Source of the DNA: Flavobacterium hydrocarbonoxydans
GTDB taxonomy: Bacteria; Bacteroidota; Bacteroidia; Flavobacteriales; Flavobacteriaceae
Reading direction: 5' to 3'
Assembly (NCBI RefSeq): GCF_009789235.1
Contig: NZ_WSTB01000006.1
Coordinates: 186,001-250,000 of the forward strand
DNA length: 64,000 nt
Shown here: positions 61,525 through 64,000 of the stretch, one piece after another
How positions within the stretch are numbered: position 1 is the first letter of the stretch
Layout of the letters: every line of letters starts with the position of its first letter
Position numbers and translations under genes: made by a program
Notes under the pieces: model-generated
The model's input: the letters and a program-made list of their open reading frames with translations, nothing else
Told to the model about the DNA's origin: nothing
Databases searched by the model: none

Positions 61525-61558
61525 AAAAAACCTATTTCAATGCGAAATTGGTTTTTTG
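61525..61558 (-). terminator. Terminator of tRNA-Arg
   Basis: AAAAAACCTATTTC pairs with GAAATTGGTTTTTT (one mismatch) and lies just past the 3' end of the minus-strand tRNA gene. Confidence 0.75.
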
Positions 61559-61564
61559 TTTTAG

Positions 61565-61638
61565 TGACCGCGGAGGGGTTCGAACCCCCAACCCTCAGAG
61601 CCGAAATCTGATATTCTATCCAGTTGAACTACGCGGTC
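61565..61638 (-). tRNA. tRNA-Arg (anticodon TCG)
   Basis: The minus strand folds into a full cloverleaf. Acceptor GACCGCG/CGCGGTC, D-arm GTTCAACTGGATAGAAT, anticodon stem TCAGA/TCTGA around the loop TTTCGGC (anticodon TCG, reads CGA codons), and T-arm with loop TTCGAAC closed by GGGGG/CCCTC. Discriminator A at 61565, no encoded CCA directly after. A terminator follows, and truncated relatives of this 3' end occur elsewhere in the window. Confidence 0.93.
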
Positions 61639-61644
61639 GATTTA

Positions 61645-61707
61645 TTTTAGATTTCGGATTTTAGAGTTCAGATTTAATCTACAATCTGAACTCTAAAATC
61701 TAAAATT
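61645..61707. repeat. Heptamer-period inverted repeat
   Basis: GATTTTAGAGTTCAGATT (61658-61675) pairs with AATCTGAACTCTAAAATC (61683-61700). The whole stretch is also made of successive 7-base words (TTTTAGA, TTTCGGA, TTTTAGA, GTTCAGA, TTTAATC, TACAATC, TGAACTC, TAAAATC). It lies downstream of the YqeY-like gene. Confidence 0.7.
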
Positions 61708-61708
61708 C

Positions 61709-62158
61709 TTATACTAAAAGTTTCTTTACAATTGCAGAGATCGTTTTCCCTTCAGCAGTTCCGCCTAATTTTGCAGATGCTAATCCCATTACTTTACCCA
61801 TAGAAGCAATTCCTGAAGCTCCTGTTTCAGCAATGATTTTTGCTACTACTGCTTCAACTTCTTCTTCGGTTAATTGTGCTGGCAAAAACTTCTCGATTAC
61901 GGCTACCTGCGCCAATTCCGGCTCAGCCAAATCAGGACGATTTTGCTCTGTAAAAATTCTGGCGCTTTCTTTACGAGTTTTTACTAATCTTTGCAATAAT
62001 TTGATTTCATCATCTTCTGTTAGTTCTTCTTTAGAACCTGAAGCGGTAGCTGCCAATAACATTTCAGATTTAATGGCTCTTAATGCTTCCAGTGCTACGG
62101 TATCTTTAGCTCTCATGGCGGTTTTGATTTCGTCCATGATTAGTGTTTGTAAACTCAT
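61709..62158 (-). CDS. GatB/YqeY domain protein
   Basis: A 149-residue protein matching YqeY: helical N-terminal MSLQTLIMDEIKTAMRAKDTVALEALRAIKSEML, and FLPAQLTEEEVEAVVAKIIAETGASGIASMGKVMGLASAKLGG, the part shared with the tail domain of GatB. It may help in tRNA-dependent amidation, but stand-alone YqeY has no settled function. It lies downstream of ftsZ in the same direction (gap 193 bases), with a terminator between, so it is probably a separate unit. Confidence 0.93.
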   Translation of the reverse strand: MSLQTLIMDEIKTAMRAKDTVALEALRAIKSEMLLAATASGSKEELTEDDEIKLLQRLVKTRKESARIFTEQNRPDLAEPELAQVAVIEKFLPAQLTEEEVEAVVAKIIAETGASGIASMGKVMGLASAKLGGTAEGKTISAIVKKLLV

Positions 62159-62289
62159 TTTGTTTTGTTTTTATTTGAATAAGCTAAGCTTATAAATGGA
62201 TGCTATTATTTAAAATTAAATTTTATAAAACCATAAATTCTTTTTAAGAAGCAAAAGAAAGTCATATTTTACAATTCTGTGCGAAGATA

Positions 62290-62326
62290 AAAAAAATAAC
62301 CCGAAAATTAAATTGAATTTTCGGGC
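62290..62326 (-). terminator. Terminator of ftsZ
   Basis: CCCGAAAATT (62300-62309) pairs perfectly with AATTTTCGGG (62316-62325); on the minus strand TTATTTTTTTTATC follows. Confidence 0.85.
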
Positions 62327-62351
62327 TACTTCTATATTTATAGATGTAAAA

Positions 62352-64000
62352 TTAATCTACGTTGTCGTGCAAAAATGAATTGTTTGAACGCAATTGCAAA
62401 TCGTTGTTACTATCTGTTCCAACCGAAATTCTGGAATTAGTTGTATTTGATTGAGAACTAGACAAATCGATACCTAATCTTTTGTAAGCCGGTTCTTTTT
62501 CTAACTCATCGATTCTGGAAACATTATTATGGAATTTATAATTAAATTCTTTTAGTTTCTTTCTTCTTTCTTCAGCTCTTAGACGTAATGTTTCCTCGAT
62601 GGTCAATTCCATTGGAGAAATATTTTCAGCAGCAGAGAAAGCAGCTTCCTGAGCAAAATCAACTTTTGGTTTTAATGTGATGTTTAATTCTGCCGGAATT
62701 ACTTCTTCAGTTGGTTTTTCAACTGGCTTAGAAGTCATCAAATCATTTTCAACCTCCATATACTCTTCCAAAGAATATTTGATGATTCCGTTATCCGAAA
62801 GTTCTGTTACCGGAACAAACTGTACCGGATCGTTAACTTTTATATTACGGGTTTCGTTTGTTAATTCGAATAAAATTTTAGTTTCTTCTTCAACAACTGG
62901 CTCTTTCTTTACTTCTGGTTCTTGTCTGAAAAGAGGCAAATCAAAAGAAAAAGTAGTTTGCTCTTCTCTCTCAATAAATCTGTGCTGAACAGGCTTCACT
63001 TCTTCTACTGCCGCTACTTCTGGAGTAGAAATGGTAAAATCGATATCGGTGATTGGCGAAACAATTTCGAAAGTCACGTCAAGGTTTTTGATAAACTCTG
63101 ACATTACCACCAGCTCATCCTGATTGATTACTGGAGCAACAGCAACCGGTGTAGGAGTTACAGGTTCGAATCTCTCTGTATCTTCCATTAAATCAAAAAC
63201 AATTTTTGGTTCAGATGTAGAAGTAGATGATTCTGCATTTAAATCAAATGACGTAATCGATTTATTCGTTAGATTATGAACACTTCTTTGTTCATCTTCT
63301 AAGGTATGGATGATTTTTTTAGGCTCTGTATTTACAATTTCGTTTTGTTGTTCTACATCAAAACCAGTAGCAATAATAGTTACAGCAATAGCATCACCAA
63401 GAGTTTCGTCTTCACCAACCCCCATGATAATATTTGCGTTATAACCCGCTTCTAACTGAATGTGGTCGTTGATTTCTCCGATTTCATCCAATGTGATTTC
63501 GTTTGATCCAGAAACGATAAGCAACAATACGTTTTTGGCTCCTGTAATTTTATTGTCGTTTAACAACGGAGAATCCAATGCTGATACAATTGCTTCTTTT
63601 GCTCTGTTCTCGCCAGCCGCAACAGAAGAACCCATAATCGCAGTTCCGCTATTTGACAATACTGTTTTAGCATCACGTAAATCGATATTCTGCGTATAGT
63701 GATGTGTAATAACTTCGGCAATACCTCTGGAGGCTGTTGCCAAAACTTCATCCGCTTTTGAGAATCCGGCTTTGAAACCAAGATTTCCGTAAACTTCTCT
63801 TAATTTGTTGTTATTGATTACGATTAACGAATCTACTTGTTTGCGTAATTTTTCGATTCCTAAAAGCGCTTGTTCCTGACGCACTTTCCCTTCAAACTGA
63901 AAAGGAATGGTCACAATACCCACGGTCAGAATCTCTCTTTCTTTTGCCAGTTGCGCGATTACCGGAGCTGCACCAGTACCTGTTCCTCCACCCATACCAG
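62352..64000 (-). CDS. ftsZ: Cell division protein FtsZ (partial, 5' end beyond window)
   Basis: The 3' part of ftsZ; the window ends inside the tubulin signature GGGTGTG, so about 100-130 N-terminal codons are missing. Visible parts: GGGTGTGAAPVIAQ, the T7 region KADEVLATASRGIAEVI, and GVGEDETLGDAIAVTIIATGFD of the C-terminal core. An unusually long acidic linker (about 230 residues) follows, then a conserved tail (LGIDLSSSQSNTTNSRI...NNSFLHDNVD). FtsZ forms the division ring. The Met codon near 63995 is internal, not the start. A terminator lies after the stop (62300-62325). Confidence 0.97.
   Translation of the reverse strand, partial: GMGGGTGTGAAPVIAQLAKEREILTVGIVTIPFQFEGKVRQEQALLGIEKLRKQVDSLIVINNNKLREVYGNLGFKAGFSKADEVLATASRGIAEVITHHYTQNIDLRDAKTVLSNSGTAIMGSSVAAGENRAKEAIVSALDSPLLNDNKITGAKNVLLLIVSGSNEITLDEIGEINDHIQLEAGYNANIIMGVGEDETLGDAIAVTIIATGFDVEQQNEIVNTEPKKIIHTLEDEQRSVHNLTNKSITSFDLNAESSTSTSEPKIVFDLMEDTERFEPVTPTPVAVAPVINQDELVVMSEFIKNLDVTFEIVSPITDIDFTISTPEVAAVEEVKPVQHRFIEREEQTTFSFDLPLFRQEPEVKKEPVVEEETKILFELTNETRNIKVNDPVQFVPVTELSDNGIIKYSLEEYMEVENDLMTSKPVEKPTEEVIPAELNITLKPKVDFAQEAAFSAAENISPMELTIEETLRLRAEERRKKLKEFNYKFHNNVSRIDELEKEPAYKRLGIDLSSSQSNTTNSRISVGTDSNNDLQLRSNNSFLHDNVD

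Noticed and set aside
63460..63699. Plus-strand frames within ftsZ, topA, groEL, miaB and other long genes
   Set aside because: They are antisense shadows of well-identified genes and have no features of their own.

Overview
The window is AT-rich and comes from a Bacteroidota chromosome, most probably a Flavobacterium close to F. johnsoniae. It carries the complete gliding-motility/type IX secretion core cluster gldK-gldL-gldM-gldN, Bacteroidota-specific families (DUF4249/TonB receptor pair, DUF4494, LptE of the CFB type, M13 lipoprotein peptidase) and several promoters of the TAnnTTTG (-7) type used by this phylum. Species assignment is inference; no database was searched.

Layout. 0-9.5 kb is accessory DNA: an unknown two-gene unit, a GIY-YIG protein, tRNA-3'-end-like repeats, then a run of minus-strand genes (M13 peptidase, two related lipoproteins, two small membrane proteins, a serine hydrolase), each followed by a copy of one palindromic repeat family, which gives a cassette-like appearance. 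9.5-13.1 kb: truC, a C39-like secreted protein, a PRC-barrel protein with a 51-residue membrane protein, and a YiaA-like protein. 13.2-21.1 kb: an alpha-solenoid protein, a hybrid GAF/histidine kinase/REC/Hpt protein, and a tight operon of receiver protein, TPR/YaiO-type outer-membrane barrel, HEAT-repeat membrane protein and processive GT2 glycosyltransferase, which looks like a regulated exopolysaccharide synthesis and export system. 21.3-31 kb: an LRR protein, a DUF1761 protein, a FemAB-like protein, a divergent lipid kinase / App1-type phosphatidate phosphatase pair, an ABC-F ATPase, a DUF983 protein and an FAD oxidoreductase.

31-39.7 kb: the gldKLMN operon, a degenerate arginase-fold protein, and topA. 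40.1-41.2 kb: an XRE-antitoxin/AbiEii-toxin module with a palindromic operator over its promoter. 41.3-51.5 kb: housekeeping genes (miaB, a sigma-54 activator, lptE, secG, groES-groEL, amidohydrolase, DUF4494) with one GxxExxY protein inserted between inverted repeats. 51.5-52.7 kb is a gene-free island built almost wholly of repeats that also occur at 2 kb, 9 kb and 59 kb. 52.7-59 kb: a NAD(P)-binding protein, a DUF4249 lipoprotein and a TonB-dependent receptor, facing a divergent LytS/LytTR two-component pair. 59.4-64 kb: an AraC/GyrI-like regulator, an unknown lipoprotein, tRNA-Arg(TCG), a YqeY-like protein and the 3' part of ftsZ, cut by the window end.

The most unusual content is between genes: (i) a palindromic repeat at the 3' end of each of several successive accessory genes, supplying the last codons of two of them; (ii) two copies of a row of tandem hairpins whose stems change sequence but keep pairing; (iii) a dispersed structured repeat with covarying stems; (iv) many intergenic tracts with an exact 7-nt period and different consensus words; (v) scattered tRNA-3'-end-plus-terminator modules. 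The best candidates for a functional system not well described are the kinase/receiver/YaiO/HEAT/GT2 locus and the XRE/AbiEii pair.
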